A DNA stretch of 64,000 nt from Halalkalibacillus sediminis (lineage in GTDB: Bacteria; Bacillota; Bacilli; Bacillales; Alkalibacillaceae): assembly GCF_002844535.1 (NCBI RefSeq), contig NZ_PJNH01000003.1, positions 62,001 to 126,000 of the forward strand, given 5' to 3'. Position 1 is the first letter of the stretch. Each line of letters opens with the position of its first letter. This document shows positions 50,090 through 59,022 of this stretch, piece after piece. The notes under the pieces are model-generated. The model had not been told where the DNA came from and ran no database searches. It saw nothing but the letters and a program-made list of their open reading frames with translations. A program made the translations under genes and the position numbers.

Positions 50090-51180
50090 TTCATTGTCAT
50101 TGTTCCCTTGGTGATCAATCCAGGTTCATTTCTATGGTACATTCCCATATATTTCATACTTTCGTTTCCAACATTTTCATTTTTATAAATATACAACTCA
50201 TCTAGCACCAAATTATAAGTTGGTTTTTGTAAATCAGCTTCACTGACGGGTAAACTATATATTAGATGCATTCCTTCCCCTGAATTGTACATTTTTTCAA
50301 ACTTCAGTTCTCCATCTCTCTCAGGCAATTTCACAGATGTTTCCATATCCTTTACAAGTCCATCACTCTTAGCTCGTTCCCAACCAGGAACATTCCTCGT
50401 GACCATACGCATTAATTCTTCTTCGTTTTCAGGAAATTGCAATGTTCTCTCTAGCTGCTCGTTAATGTCCAGATCAGCACTAATAGCCTTGTTCGCTTCC
50501 TGATATTGAACGAAAAGAATGATACAAGCAATGCTCAAGAACATAACAAACTGCACTTTGATATTCCTCGGAACGTGAAACTTGTTTTTGTTAGCACTTC
50601 CATTTGATTCTGCGGTAATTTTATGTAATCTCTTTGATCCGATATAGAAATCGATATCCTTTGAAGAAATACCACTCTCATCAACTCGAGCATTTAATTT
50701 ATCCTCAACTTTTACCCACCTCGAGTTTAATTCAGACGCAGAAATATTTAGTATTTGATAGATATCGTCAGGGTGAAAACCGCAATAGATATGCAGGATG
50801 ACGACTTCCCGTAACTTCACGGGTAACTCCATGATTAAATCAATTAAAGTCGACTTTTCACTAGACAAACTCTGTTGAGTTTCAGGAATGAAACCCTTAT
50901 TAAGATGAACCCAGTGATCCACTGCCCATAACCCTCTAGTAAAAGGTAATCGCAAATACCTCTTGCTTTTTTTAGCGGCCGCTTCAAATAACATTATTTC
51001 TATCTCTGAATCTTGATCAGAAGACTTAATCTTTCTCTTCGATGAATGAATGACAGATTTAAAAATCTCGTCAGTTGTTTTATAGTTTTTCACGTATGTA
51101 AAAATGAACCGTTTTAACTCTTCTCCCTTATTTTCTAATAAATTTGTTAACCGTTCGTGTTTCCAGCCTTTTCCGCCCAC
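50086..51180 (-). pseudogene. Degenerate sigma/anti-sigma fusion, paralogue of the neighbouring pair
   Basis: 364 aa from a GTG at 51180 (GGTGGTG upstream). Residues 1-165 look like an ECF sigma: GEELKRFIFTYVKNYKTTDE and MELPVKLREVVILHIYCGF are kept, but the region 2 segment matching TWLFRITVNKCKDYL is badly diverged (IMLFEAAAKKSKRYL). They run without a stop into an anti-sigma part: DIDFYIGSKRLHK, a helix VQFVMFLSIACIILFVQY near 210, then GMHLIYSLPVSEADLQKP and LDELYIYKNENVGN, matching MHLMYSLPVSEEELK and LSELYIYKNEEVGN of the intact protein. About 150 residues of the ectodomain are missing before the piece at 49574. I take it for a decaying duplicate; a self-contained regulator is possible because both frames stay open. 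Confidence 0.65.
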
Positions 51181-51213
51181 ATTTTTTCACCACCGTTTTA
51201 TTGGTATAACATA

Positions 51214-51246
51214 AAAAAATTCCTTGTATCTTTACAAGGAATTTTA
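51214..51246 (-). terminator. Terminator of the epimerase gene
   Basis: AAATTCCTTGTA / TACAAGGAATTT, perfect 12-bp stem, 4-nt loop, T run on the minus strand. Confidence 0.85.
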
Positions 51247-51260
51247 ACATAAATCAACTA

Positions 51261-52271
51261 TTACTGGTGAATTTTCTCAGCAACTTTATCTTCTATTTCG
51301 TAGCCAAAGACTTCCGAGAAATCTCCTTCAGGAGGATTTTCAAGTTCCCACTTGACTGTTCGGTTCAATCCTTCTTCCAATGAGACTTCCTCAGTGAAAC
51401 CTGTAATATCACGGAACTTTGATGTATCTAAGTGTAATTCCTGGTCCGTGTTAATACCGAGATCATCAACTAATTCTCCAGCCGGAGCGACGATAATTTC
51501 TCCAGACCAATCCAACACTTTCTTCAAATGTTTTACCCATTCAAGTTCGGTAATAGGTGTTGGTTCCCCTAAATTGAATATCTCACCGATTGTTTCTTCG
51601 TTTTCAATGGCTTCTACAATAGCTTGAGCAATATTTTCAGAATAACCTTTTGAAAAAAGAGCATTCGCCATCCGATCATCCATAACAAGGTGTGGTCGCC
51701 CATCGTTCATCTTATGAATATAGTTCATAAACCTTCGATTAGGGTCTTTGGCTCCGTATACCATCGGCAACCTTAATACGGTTCCCTTGAAATTTTTACT
51801 GTTCAAGATCTTTTGCTCGATTGGGATCTTGTCATATTTTCGGGCGAATTCAGTATCCAATTTGTCTTTGAAAGGATAAAGTCGTGTTCTCAATTCATCA
51901 TTTTCTCTAATTGGCGATGGCTGCACAGGGTCATCCGTTACCTGATTCAAAACTTCAAACGCACGATAAACATCGGCACTGCTTATGACAACAAGTCTTT
52001 CAACGATGCCTTCAAGTGCTTGCTCCAACTGATCGACATTTCGTTCAAACATGCAGACCATATCAACAACCACATCCGGTTCAAAATCTTTTGCTTCATC
52101 TTTAAGCTTCACGATGTCTTCCCTGTCACCTAAAACTTCTTTCACACCTTCAATTTCAGGTGCTGGATTACTACCGCGATGATAGACCATGACCTCGTGC
52201 CCTTTATCAATCAGTTGCTTTACAACATGTGGTCCCATAAAATTTGTACCACCAATAATGAATACTCTCAT
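51261..52271 (-). CDS. NAD-dependent epimerase/dehydratase family protein
   Basis: 336 aa from the ATG at 52271 (GTGGAG 6 nt upstream). The N-terminal Rossmann motif is VFIIGGTNFMGPHVVKQL (GGxxFxG), followed by DMVCMF and VVISSADVYRAF. The expected catalytic YxxxK of extended SDR enzymes is not obvious: the region after SSADVYR has KYDKIPIEQK near residue 145, which could supply Tyr and Lys. It is of the type often annotated as SDR-like nucleoside-sugar epimerases or RNA-binding homologues. Substrate unknown. Confidence 0.82.
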   Translation of the reverse strand: MRVFIIGGTNFMGPHVVKQLIDKGHEVMVYHRGSNPAPEIEGVKEVLGDREDIVKLKDEAKDFEPDVVVDMVCMFERNVDQLEQALEGIVERLVVISSADVYRAFEVLNQVTDDPVQPSPIRENDELRTRLYPFKDKLDTEFARKYDKIPIEQKILNSKNFKGTVLRLPMVYGAKDPNRRFMNYIHKMNDGRPHLVMDDRMANALFSKGYSENIAQAIVEAIENEETIGEIFNLGEPTPITELEWVKHLKKVLDWSGEIIVAPAGELVDDLGINTDQELHLDTSKFRDITGFTEEVSLEEGLNRTVKWELENPPEGDFSEVFGYEIEDKVAEKIHQ

Positions 52272-52403
52272 AACTAACTCCACTCCCTATCCTAATATGG
52301 AATGAACGCTCAACTATAAAATATATGCCGACTTTGAAAGTTTCATGATACTTGCCGTATATATTGATTCTACAAATTTATAGGAATACCTTTATTTGAG
52401 ATA

Positions 52404-53099
52404 TTAATTTTCAGCCAGTGCTTGATCCAGCGCTTTCCCCACGTGCACATGCGAAGTATCAAATAGTGGTAAAGAAACATCCTTCTGTTTAATCAATAAC
52501 CCAATCTCCGTACACCCTAGAATGACTCCTTCAACTCCCTGGTCGACTAACCGACTGACTATTTCTAAATATTCTATTCTAGAACTTTCCTTAATTTCCC
52601 CCATAACGAGTTCTTGGAAAATAATATCGTTTACTACATTTCGATCTCTTTCTTCAGGAACGACGATTTCAATACCATGTGAAGCGACACGTTCTTTATA
52701 AAAATCCTGCTCCATCGTGTACTTCGTGCCTAATAAACCTATTTTCTTTAAGTTCCTAGACTTGATTACTTCAGCCGTAGCATCAGCTATGTGAAGAGTC
52801 GGAATAGCAACTGCTTGTTCAATTTGATGCATCACTTTGTGCATCGTATTCGTTGCAAGAATGATCAAATCAGCTCCCGCTTCCTCTAATGATTTAGCAG
52901 CATCCGCCAACACCTTCCCTGCTTGCTCCCAGTTCCCCGATGATTGATATTTTTCAATCTCTTCAAAATCAACACTATAAACAATACATTTCGTTGAATG
53001 CAGACCACCGAGTCGCTCTTTCACCCCTTCATTCAACAACCGATAGTATTCAGATGTGGATTCCCAACTCATTCCGCCAATAATTCCAATCGTTTTCAT
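52404..53099 (-). CDS. Aspartate/glutamate racemase family protein (YgeA/RacX-like)
   Basis: 231 aa. MKTIGIIGGMSWESTSEYY at the start, ILATNTMHKVMHQIE near residue 80 and GVILGCTEIGLLI near 193. The second catalytic Cys (GCTE) is present, while the first position has Thr/Asn (ATNTMH) instead of Cys, as in the E. coli YgeA-type L-Asp/Glu-specific racemases. It interconverts amino-acid enantiomers, possibly for D-amino-acid supply. Single gene. Confidence 0.85.
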   Translation of the reverse strand: MKTIGIIGGMSWESTSEYYRLLNEGVKERLGGLHSTKCIVYSVDFEEIEKYQSSGNWEQAGKVLADAAKSLEEAGADLIILATNTMHKVMHQIEQAVAIPTLHIADATAEVIKSRNLKKIGLLGTKYTMEQDFYKERVASHGIEIVVPEERDRNVVNDIIFQELVMGEIKESSRIEYLEIVSRLVDQGVEGVILGCTEIGLLIKQKDVSLPLFDTSHVHVGKALDQALAEN

Positions 53100-53212
53100 T
53101 TTAATCAGCTCCTATAATTCGACATTTCCCGGGAAATAACGTTTTTTCTCTACAACTTACATTTATCCCGATTTTACCATATATGAGGAATATTCCTTTA
53201 CTAATTAAATGT

Positions 53213-53243
53213 CATACTGTATATTAAGTATGCACTGTATACA
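53213..53243. promoter_or_regulatory. Operator-like inverted repeats upstream of the AbrB-Doc module
   Basis: CATAC-N10-GTATG (53213-53232) and the palindrome TGTATACA (53236-53243), just upstream of the antitoxin ribosome site; likely sites for autoregulation by the antitoxin. Confidence 0.45.
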
Positions 53244-53271
53244 CGTATTTATAAAAAAAGGAGGGGATGAC

Positions 53272-53517
53272 ATGATTAGGCGAAAGGTGATCCAATCAGG
53301 CAATAGTTTAAGCTTGAACATGACTGAAGTCCTCAAGAAAATAGATGCTAAGAAAGGAGATACCATGGTGATTGAAGTAAATGAAAATAATGAAATAGTT
53401 ATTAAAAAGCAAGCAGAATATGAATTACCCAAAAACGTCAGTAATGATTTCTTTAAAGTTTTAGAAAGAAATTTAAATGATTATGACAAAACAATCAAAG
53501 GATTGATCGATAGGTAA
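53272..53517 (+). CDS. AbrB/MazE-type antitoxin
   Basis: 81 aa from the ATG at 53272, preceded by AAAGGAGGGG; an upstream in-frame ATG at 53209 has no ribosome site. MIRRKVIQSGNSLSLNM and a hydrophobic beta strand (DTMVIEVNENNEIVIKK) make the AbrB swapped-hairpin DNA-binding fold; the acidic C-terminal region (residues 50-81) should wrap the toxin. Its stop codon overlaps the doc start by 1 nt. The AT-rich codon use differs from neighbours, suggesting acquisition. Confidence 0.85.
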   Translation: MIRRKVIQSGNSLSLNMTEVLKKIDAKKGDTMVIEVNENNEIVIKKQAEYELPKNVSNDFFKVLERNLNDYDKTIKGLIDR

Positions 53518-53906
53518 TGAAAAATATTCGATATCTAACAGAAGAAGAAGTTATAACCCTAAACGTCTATTTAATTGAAATATATAGCTCAGAAGAGATT
53601 TCTGGGGTAAAAGACGCTTCGTTATTACAATCTGCTGTGAATAGGCCATTACAATCAGCTTTTGGAGAAGACGCATATCCAACAATAGAAGAAAAAGCAG
53701 CTGCTTTGTTTGAGTCACTAGCTAAAAATCATCCTTTTCATAACGCAAATAAACGTACAGCCTTTATGGCAATGCTTCAATTTTTAAGTTACAACAACAG
53801 AGACTTCAATATGGAACAAAAGAAGGCTGAAGATTTTGTAGTAGACGTAGTTACACATAAAGTAACTTTCGAGGAAATCATAAATATCATAAAAGCTCAT
53901 CAATAA
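53517..53906 (+). CDS. doc: Doc-type (Fic fold) death-on-curing toxin
   Basis: 129 aa. The Fic motif HPFHNANKRTAF near residues 73-84 fits HxFx(D/N)(A/G)NKR of Doc, which phosphorylates elongation factor Tu. RYLTEEEVITLN at the start and VKDASLLQSAVNRPLQSAFG near 31 complete the Doc fold. Encoded directly after the antitoxin gene. The family usually pairs with Phd; here the partner is AbrB-like. Confidence 0.9.
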   Translation: MKNIRYLTEEEVITLNVYLIEIYSSEEISGVKDASLLQSAVNRPLQSAFGEDAYPTIEEKAAALFESLAKNHPFHNANKRTAFMAMLQFLSYNNRDFNMEQKKAEDFVVDVVTHKVTFEEIINIIKAHQ

Positions 53907-53925
53907 TTTTAGGAGGAGATGAAAA

Positions 53926-54405
53926 ATGGAAAAACAAATTAAACACGCCATACAGGATCAATACCCAAATGACGTAGCCTATTGCTATGGCTGTGGTAGG
54001 TTGAATGACGATGGACATCATTTCCGAACAGGTTGGGAGGGTGATCAAACGGTTACTTACTTCAAGCCTGAAGCTGAACATACTGCAATTCCAGGCTTTG
54101 TTTACGGGGGATTGATCGCTTCTTTAATTGATTGTCACGGGACTGGTTCAGCATCGCTAGCACTACATCGAAAAAATGGTCACGAGCCATTAGATGATGT
54201 CACTCCTCCTAGATTTGTAACCGCATCTTTAGAAGTGAAATACTTGAAACCGACACCAATTGAGGCAACTTTAAAGGCTGTTGGCACCATCGAAGAAATC
54301 CACCCAAAGAAATTCAAAGTCATCATCGAAGTATTTGCAGACGATGTTCAATGTGCAAGCGGAGAAGTAATCGCTGCTGTCATGCCCGAAGGTTTCGGGA
54401 AGTAA
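53926..54405 (+). CDS. Hot-dog fold thioesterase (PaaI family)
   Basis: 159 aa. CYGCGRLNDDGHHFRTGW at residue 20 and IPGFVYGGLIASLIDCHGTGSAS near 55 are typical of PaaI/YigI-type thioesterases; the Asp in LIDCHG is the likely catalytic acid. It hydrolyses an acyl-CoA; the acyl group is unknown. It follows doc by 19 nt with its own AGGAGG site; co-transcription with the toxin module may be accidental. Confidence 0.87.
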   Translation: MEKQIKHAIQDQYPNDVAYCYGCGRLNDDGHHFRTGWEGDQTVTYFKPEAEHTAIPGFVYGGLIASLIDCHGTGSASLALHRKNGHEPLDDVTPPRFVTASLEVKYLKPTPIEATLKAVGTIEEIHPKKFKVIIEVFADDVQCASGEVIAAVMPEGFGK

Positions 54406-54438
54406 AGAATCCGCTTCTTTCGAGAAGCGGATCAAGAT
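54405..54438. terminator. Hairpin between the thioesterase and RDD genes
   Basis: ATCCGCTTCT / AGAAGCGGAT, a 10-bp stem overlapping the RDD stop region. Neither strand has a long T run, so termination strength is doubtful. Confidence 0.55.
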
Positions 54439-54842
54439 TCATCTATCACATAAGTATCTGCAATAAAGTCGTGAATCGCACGTTTATCTTCACGAATCCC
54501 CACCATAAATGCGCTAACAATAGCTGCGATACCCAGAGTGATTCCATAAACAATTCCCGCGATAATTACACGCTTAACCATCGTCCACAAAGTCACATCC
54601 ACACCGTCCGACTGCACGATTCGTATATTCCTCAATCTTTTTCCAATCACATAACCTCTCCAAAAAACAGGCAATAGCAAGCCGTAAAGAAATGATATCA
54701 AGTCAACCCCGGCTTCAGTAACGTCATTAAAACCAAAAATCAGCCCAAACAAAACAAACAAAGGCAAATAAAAGCATAATACATCTAGCACAATTGCTTC
54801 CAGCCTTCTCCAAAAACCAGCCAATTTATAATTGTCTACCAT
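54432..54842 (-). CDS. RDD-family membrane protein
   Basis: 136 aa. AGFWRRLEAIVLDVLCFYLPLF near the start (Arg and Asp of the RDD motif) and a C-terminal KRAIHDFIADTYVID (the closing Asp) are the RDD signature, with about three membrane helices between. Some RDD proteins are Na+/H+ antiporters in halophiles, but most are uncharacterised. Single gene. Confidence 0.85.
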   Translation of the reverse strand: MVDNYKLAGFWRRLEAIVLDVLCFYLPLFVLFGLIFGFNDVTEAGVDLISFLYGLLLPVFWRGYVIGKRLRNIRIVQSDGVDVTLWTMVKRVIIAGIVYGITLGIAAIVSAFMVGIREDKRAIHDFIADTYVIDES

Positions 54843-55025
54843 ATAATCGATAGTGAATCATCCTTTTTGTAAATTAAAACCATTTTAGCATAATAGATAA
54901 TCTTATTCTATTAATCTAATAATAAATATATGTACTATCATACCTTAAATCACAGAGTGCAAAACCCGTTTAATTCTATTGAGAATAACGCAAATTCAAA
55001 TCATTTTAGCATAAACAAAATCCAA

Positions 55026-55063
55026 AAAAACAGGACCCCCTTTAAGGAGCCCCTGTATAAAGT
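55026..55063 (-). terminator. Terminator of the copA operon
   Basis: ACAGGGGCTCC / GGGGGTCCTGT (imperfect stem) followed by T7 on the minus strand. Confidence 0.7.
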
Positions 55064-55069
55064 CACTTA

Positions 55070-57469
55070 TTAAAACTTCTGCTTTTTTAACCTTAATGAA
55101 TTGGACACGACTGAAACTGAACTGAACGCCATTGCTGCGCCTGCAACCCATGGAGCTAGGAAACCGACAGCTGCAATTGGTATTCCTCCACTGTTATAGA
55201 ATAATGCCCAGAACAAGTTCTGTTTGATGTTGCGCATTGTTTTCTTACTTAATTTGATCGCTTTAGAGATGTTAGTCAGATCACCACCGACCAACGTCAC
55301 GTCAGCGGCTTCAATTGCTACATCCGTACCGGTTCCGATTGCCATACCAATGTCAGCTGTAGCGAGTGCTGGTGCGTCGTTGATACCATCACCAACCATT
55401 GCTACTTTTTTACCTTCATTCTGTAGTTTTTTGACTTGATCTGCTTTGTTTTCAGGTAGAACTTCTGCGAAAACATTCTCTTCTGGGATGCCTACTTCTT
55501 TAGCAACAGCTTTAGCTGTAAGTTGGTTATCCCCTGTCATCATATATACTTCGATGCCTTCATCTTGAAGTTCTTTGATTGCTTGTGTTGAAGTAGGTTT
55601 CACTGTATCAGCAATAGCGATGATGAAACGTAATTCGCCGTCAATCGCTGCTAACACAGCCGTTTTACCTTCTTTTTCAAAAGCAGCTAACTGTTCTTCT
55701 GAAGCAGAGCTATCAATATTTCTTTCCTTCATCAATTTACGAGTTCCTACAAGAACTTCTTTTCCGTCAATACCAGAAGTTACCCCGTGACCAGATACTG
55801 CTTCGAATGAGGTAGGGTTCTGTACTTCAATTCCTTTTTCTGTAGCATATGCCACGACAGATTCGGCTAATGGGTGCTCTGAACGTTTTTCAGCTGAAGC
55901 GACTAACGAGAAGTCTTCTTCAGATCCAGAAAGCGTCACAACATCCGTCACTCGTGGCTTACCTTCTGTAATCGTTCCAGTTTTGTCTAATAGAACAGCT
56001 TGAATTGCTTGGGTTCCTTCTAAATATTCTCCACCTTTAAAAAGAATCCCACTTTCAGCTCCACGACCGGAACCAACCATAATGGATGTTGGAGTCGCAA
56101 GCCCTAAAGCACATGGACACGCAATTACGAGTACTGCAATTGACGCTTCTAAGGCTGGTCCCCAAACACCTGGATCTACTATAAAGAACCAGCTGGCAAA
56201 AGTCACAACTGCTATAGCAACAACAATCGGAACGAAGATACCTGATATCTTATCCGCCATTCGTTGGATCGGAGCCTTTGAACCTTGAGCATCCTCGACA
56301 ATTTTAATAATTCCAGCAAGAGCTGTATCTTTCCCTACCTTTTGAGCTTCCATAGTGATCGTACCGTTTTTGTTAATCGTTGAACCAATCACATGATCCT
56401 CAATCTTTTTATCAACTGGAATGGACTCCCCTGTAATCATCGACTCATCGATAGAGGACGATCCCTCGATCACTTTACCGTCCACCGGTATTTTTTCACC
56501 AGGCTTCACAATGATCTGTTCGCCTACTTGTACTTGGTCGACTGGAATCTGTTCTTCCTTACCGTTTCTAATGACGGTTGCTTCTTTTGCTTGGAGACTG
56601 ACTAATTTAGAAATCGCTGCAGTCGTTCTCCCTTTCGCCATCGCTTCGAAATATTTTCCTAAAATAATGAGCGTAATTAATACGGCACTAGTTTCAAAAT
56701 ATAACTCTGGATGCATAGTCGCACCTGTCTGCCATAAAATTGTTTGTACGACACTGTAAAAATATGCTGCAGAAGTTCCTAATGCAACTAAAACATCCAT
56801 ATTGGCGCTTTTATTGGATAATGCTCTGTAAGCCCCTGTATAGAAAGGCAGACCAACATAGAACTGCACTATCCCCGCTAATACAAATTGAGTCCATGGA
56901 TATTCAATGAAGGCAGGTGCTGAGAAACCTAAATCAAATGGCATATGGCCAATCATCGTCAGCAATAATGGAAAAGATAAAATAGCTGAGAAGATGAATT
57001 TATTACGTTTATCTCTAATTTCTTTTTCTTTTTTAGAAGCGGTATCTTGATTTTCCTGTTTGACTACCGCATCGTATCCAAGCTTCTTCACCTTTTCGAT
57101 CACTTCATCAACCGATACCACCCCAGGGGTATAAGAAATCGTCCCTGTCTCAGTTGAAAGGTTGATATTAGCATCTGAAACCCCCTGCATACGTGAAAGG
57201 CCTTTTTCTATTCGAGTAGAACAAGCTGCACAGGTCATGCCGGAAATATCCAAATCAACTTTTTCTTCTTGGACACCATATCCAAGCTTATCTATTTTTT
57301 CTATCAGATCATTTACACTATGTTGGTCCTCATCATAAGAGACGGTAGCACGTTCCATAGATAAATTGACATTCGCTTCCACCCCGTCCATTTTGTTCAG
57401 AACCTTTTCTATTCGTGATGAGCATGCGGCACATGTCATCCCTGTAACATTCAGTTGTGTTTGTTTCAT
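55070..57469 (-). CDS. copA: Copper-exporting P1B-type ATPase
   Basis: 799 aa. Two N-terminal metal-binding domains, each with GMTCAACS (residues 10 and 78); eight membrane helices; the transport motif [12 protein letters not shown] near 445; phosphorylation site DKTGTITEG near 490; SEHPLAESV near 535; and the hinge [11 protein letters not shown] near 690. It pumps Cu+ out of the cell. It lies 24 nt after csoR; the chaperone gene copZ, usually between them in Bacilli, is missing. Confidence 0.95.
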   Translation of the reverse strand: MKQTQLNVTGMTCAACSSRIEKVLNKMDGVEANVNLSMERATVSYDEDQHSVNDLIEKIDKLGYGVQEEKVDLDISGMTCAACSTRIEKGLSRMQGVSDANINLSTETGTISYTPGVVSVDEVIEKVKKLGYDAVVKQENQDTASKKEKEIRDKRNKFIFSAILSFPLLLTMIGHMPFDLGFSAPAFIEYPWTQFVLAGIVQFYVGLPFYTGAYRALSNKSANMDVLVALGTSAAYFYSVVQTILWQTGATMHPELYFETSAVLITLIILGKYFEAMAKGRTTAAISKLVSLQAKEATVIRNGKEEQIPVDQVQVGEQIIVKPGEKIPVDGKVIEGSSSIDESMITGESIPVDKKIEDHVIGSTINKNGTITMEAQKVGKDTALAGIIKIVEDAQGSKAPIQRMADKISGIFVPIVVAIAVVTFASWFFIVDPGVWGPALEASIAVLVIACPCALGLATPTSIMVGSGRGAESGILFKGGEYLEGTQAIQAVLLDKTGTITEGKPRVTDVVTLSGSEEDFSLVASAEKRSEHPLAESVVAYATEKGIEVQNPTSFEAVSGHGVTSGIDGKEVLVGTRKLMKERNIDSSASEEQLAAFEKEGKTAVLAAIDGELRFIIAIADTVKPTSTQAIKELQDEGIEVYMMTGDNQLTAKAVAKEVGIPEENVFAEVLPENKADQVKKLQNEGKKVAMVGDGINDAPALATADIGMAIGTGTDVAIEAADVTLVGGDLTNISKAIKLSKKTMRNIKQNLFWALFYNSGGIPIAAVGFLAPWVAGAAMAFSSVSVVSNSLRLKKQKF

Positions 57470-57493
57470 AATCAGACTCCTTCTTCCTAGCTA

Positions 57494-57829
57494 TTATTTC
57501 GTAAACTGACGAATCACTTTCATCAGTTCATCCATATATTCTTCACCATTTCCTTGTTTAACTGATTCAGTGACACACATTTTTGCATGTCGTTCCATCA
57601 TGGAATAGCCCACTTTGTCTAATGCCGCGTTAACTGCAGAAATCTGCACAAGAACATCTACACAATAGCGATCATCCTCAATCATTTTCTGAAGGCCACG
57701 TACTTGCCCTTCAATTCTTTTCAAACGGTTGAGCATTTGTTCTTTCTCAGAATGACTGCGTGGCACAACGGGCTCTTCATCAGTGACTAGCTTTGTATTC
57801 AATTCTTCTTCATTTATTTTATTGGTCAT
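57494..57829 (-). CDS. csoR: Copper-sensing repressor CsoR
   Basis: 111 aa. The Cu(I) ligand set Cys-His-Cys is present in DRYCVDVLVQISAV (near residue 59) and MMERHAKMCV (near 87). An N-terminal acidic tail of about 27 residues precedes the helical core (LNRLKRIEGQVRGLQKMIEDD). Copper binding releases DNA and allows copA expression. The promoter upstream carries a GC-rich pseudo-palindrome. Confidence 0.95.
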   Translation of the reverse strand: MTNKINEEELNTKLVTDEEPVVPRSHSEKEQMLNRLKRIEGQVRGLQKMIEDDRYCVDVLVQISAVNAALDKVGYSMMERHAKMCVTESVKQGNGEEYMDELMKVIRQFTK

Positions 57830-57851
57830 TTTTTCTTCACCTCTAATTATT

Positions 57852-57880
57852 ACTATACCCCCCTATAGTATATTTGTAAA
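57852..57880 (-). promoter_or_regulatory. csoR-copA promoter with CsoR operator
   Basis: Minus strand: -35 TTTACA (57880-57875), 17-bp spacer, -10 TATAGT (57857-57852). The spacer holds TATACTATAGGGGGGTATAG, a GGG-cored pseudo-palindrome of the CsoR type, overlapping the -10 box. Confidence 0.65.
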
Positions 57881-57903
57881 TGCTTCTGCATATGATTTAC
57901 AAA
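57873..57903. repeat. Inverted repeat at the centre of the csoR divergent region
   Basis: TTTGTAAAT (57873-57881) and ATTTACAAA (57895-57903), 9-bp perfect arms, 13-nt spacer, with the csoR -35 box in one arm and its mirror image facing the divergent gene. Confidence 0.55.
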
Positions 57904-57927
57904 ATACTTTAAAAAGGAGGGATAGAG

Positions 57928-58341
57928 ATGCTACTAATAAGTGTGTCTATCTTGGTTATATTCATTACTTTTATGAACTTGATGAGGAATCTGAATTTCC
58001 GTTCATACAGTGGTATGGAAGGAATGGTTCTGACTATGGCTTTTAGCACATTTTTTGGACTAACCATAGGCTTTACCACGATAATAATTATCAAAGATCT
58101 GTTTTCAGCGTTCTTATTCGCAATGGTTCTTTCAATAGCAATCGGATTCATTTACGGAAAAAAGTTCTCTTCGATCGGACAAGTAGAAGGAATGATTTCA
58201 GGAGTAATGGCAGCAATGATGGCCACCATGATGGGAGCCATGCTTTCCATTCATGAGCAAATTATAACTTTAATCATTTTCTTGTTCATGCTAACAATCG
58301 CTTCATATCTGGTGGTCATAAAAAAAAGAGTTCATGATTGA
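57928..58341 (+). CDS. Met-rich small membrane protein, divergent from csoR
   Basis: 137 aa, about four membrane helices. Two Gly/Met-rich stretches: YSGMEGMVLTMAF near residue 27 and VEGMISGVMAAMMATMMGAM near 86, with many Met facing the membrane. Not recognised as a named family. AAGGAGG is 7 nt before the ATG. It shares a 98-bp intergenic region with csoR, so copper control is plausible, and Met clusters can bind Cu(I). A role in copper handling is inferred from place and composition only. Confidence 0.7.
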   Translation: MLLISVSILVIFITFMNLMRNLNFRSYSGMEGMVLTMAFSTFFGLTIGFTTIIIIKDLFSAFLFAMVLSIAIGFIYGKKFSSIGQVEGMISGVMAAMMATMMGAMLSIHEQIITLIIFLFMLTIASYLVVIKKRVHD

Positions 58342-58362
58342 TTCTGTTCATGAACTCTTTAA
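58325..58362. terminator. Bidirectional terminator between the Met-rich and DUF1700 genes
   Basis: AAAGAGTTCATGA / TCATGAACTCTTT, perfect 13-bp stem with a 10-nt loop containing the stop codon of the Met-rich gene. Confidence 0.88.
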
Positions 58363-58368
58363 AAACCT

Positions 58369-59022
58369 TTATACGTTACTTTTTTTCCTCGTTGATTTAG
58401 TCGTCAATAGAAGACCTAACCACAATCCGAACCCACCTATGAAGAATACAGTGAATGTGGAGATTGCGATGAACATCTCACCAGTTGCGAGCCCAGAGGT
58501 AAGTGCGACAAAGATAGAAAATAACATGACGCCTACAGCAATTGCATAGAGACCAGCACGAATCTTATTCATCCCGAACACAGAGGAAGATTCTCTGGTC
58601 AGGATGCTGTATGTCAAAATTGTTCCACCAGCAACAGCGAATATCCCCGTCGCTGGTACAGCAGCCCGTTCAATATCCATAAAAAACATACTTAATGACA
58701 TCAGTAATCCGAACAATATCAATATGGATCCGATCACAATTCCACCTATAGAAATCCGGTTCGTCATAGATGAATAAACCTGCTGTTTAGCCTCGTTTTG
58801 GCCGTGAGTTCTCATATCATCCACTAAGCCACTTAAATCACCCATCGATACTTTCGCCTCCTTGAAAGCTTCTTCTTCGCTCATTCCTTTTGTGCGGTAA
58901 TCCTTGATTCTTTCGTGCATGTTCGTGATTAGTTCTTGCTTTAAATCAAATAATTGCTGACTTTCTCCAACATCTTTGAATAAACTGTCCACGTATTCTT
59001 TCACTTTTTTATTCAGATCCAT
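58369..59022 (-). CDS. DUF1700/permease-prefix membrane protein
   Basis: 217 aa. The soluble N-terminus (about 1-75) is a helical permease-prefix/DUF1700-type domain: DSLFKDVGESQQLFDLKQEL and GMSEEEAFKEAKVSMGDLSG. Four membrane helices follow from residue 88. Such proteins are commonly paired with PadR regulators; here the PadR gene overlaps by 14 nt. The function of the pair is unknown, perhaps envelope stress. Confidence 0.8.
   Translation of the reverse strand: MDLNKKVKEYVDSLFKDVGESQQLFDLKQELITNMHERIKDYRTKGMSEEEAFKEAKVSMGDLSGLVDDMRTHGQNEAKQQVYSSMTNRISIGGIVIGSILILFGLLMSLSMFFMDIERAAVPATGIFAVAGGTILTYSILTRESSSVFGMNKIRAGLYAIAVGVMLFSIFVALTSGLATGEMFIAISTFTVFFIGGFGLWLGLLLTTKSTRKKSNV

Noticed and set aside
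53517-54405. A prophage or integrative element around the AbrB-Doc module
   Set aside because: No integrase, attachment repeats or phage genes are present; only the two-gene module looks acquired.
57783-58046. Open frame across the csoR start and promoter
   Set aside because: It covers the operator and promoter, has no ribosome site and no recognisable composition.
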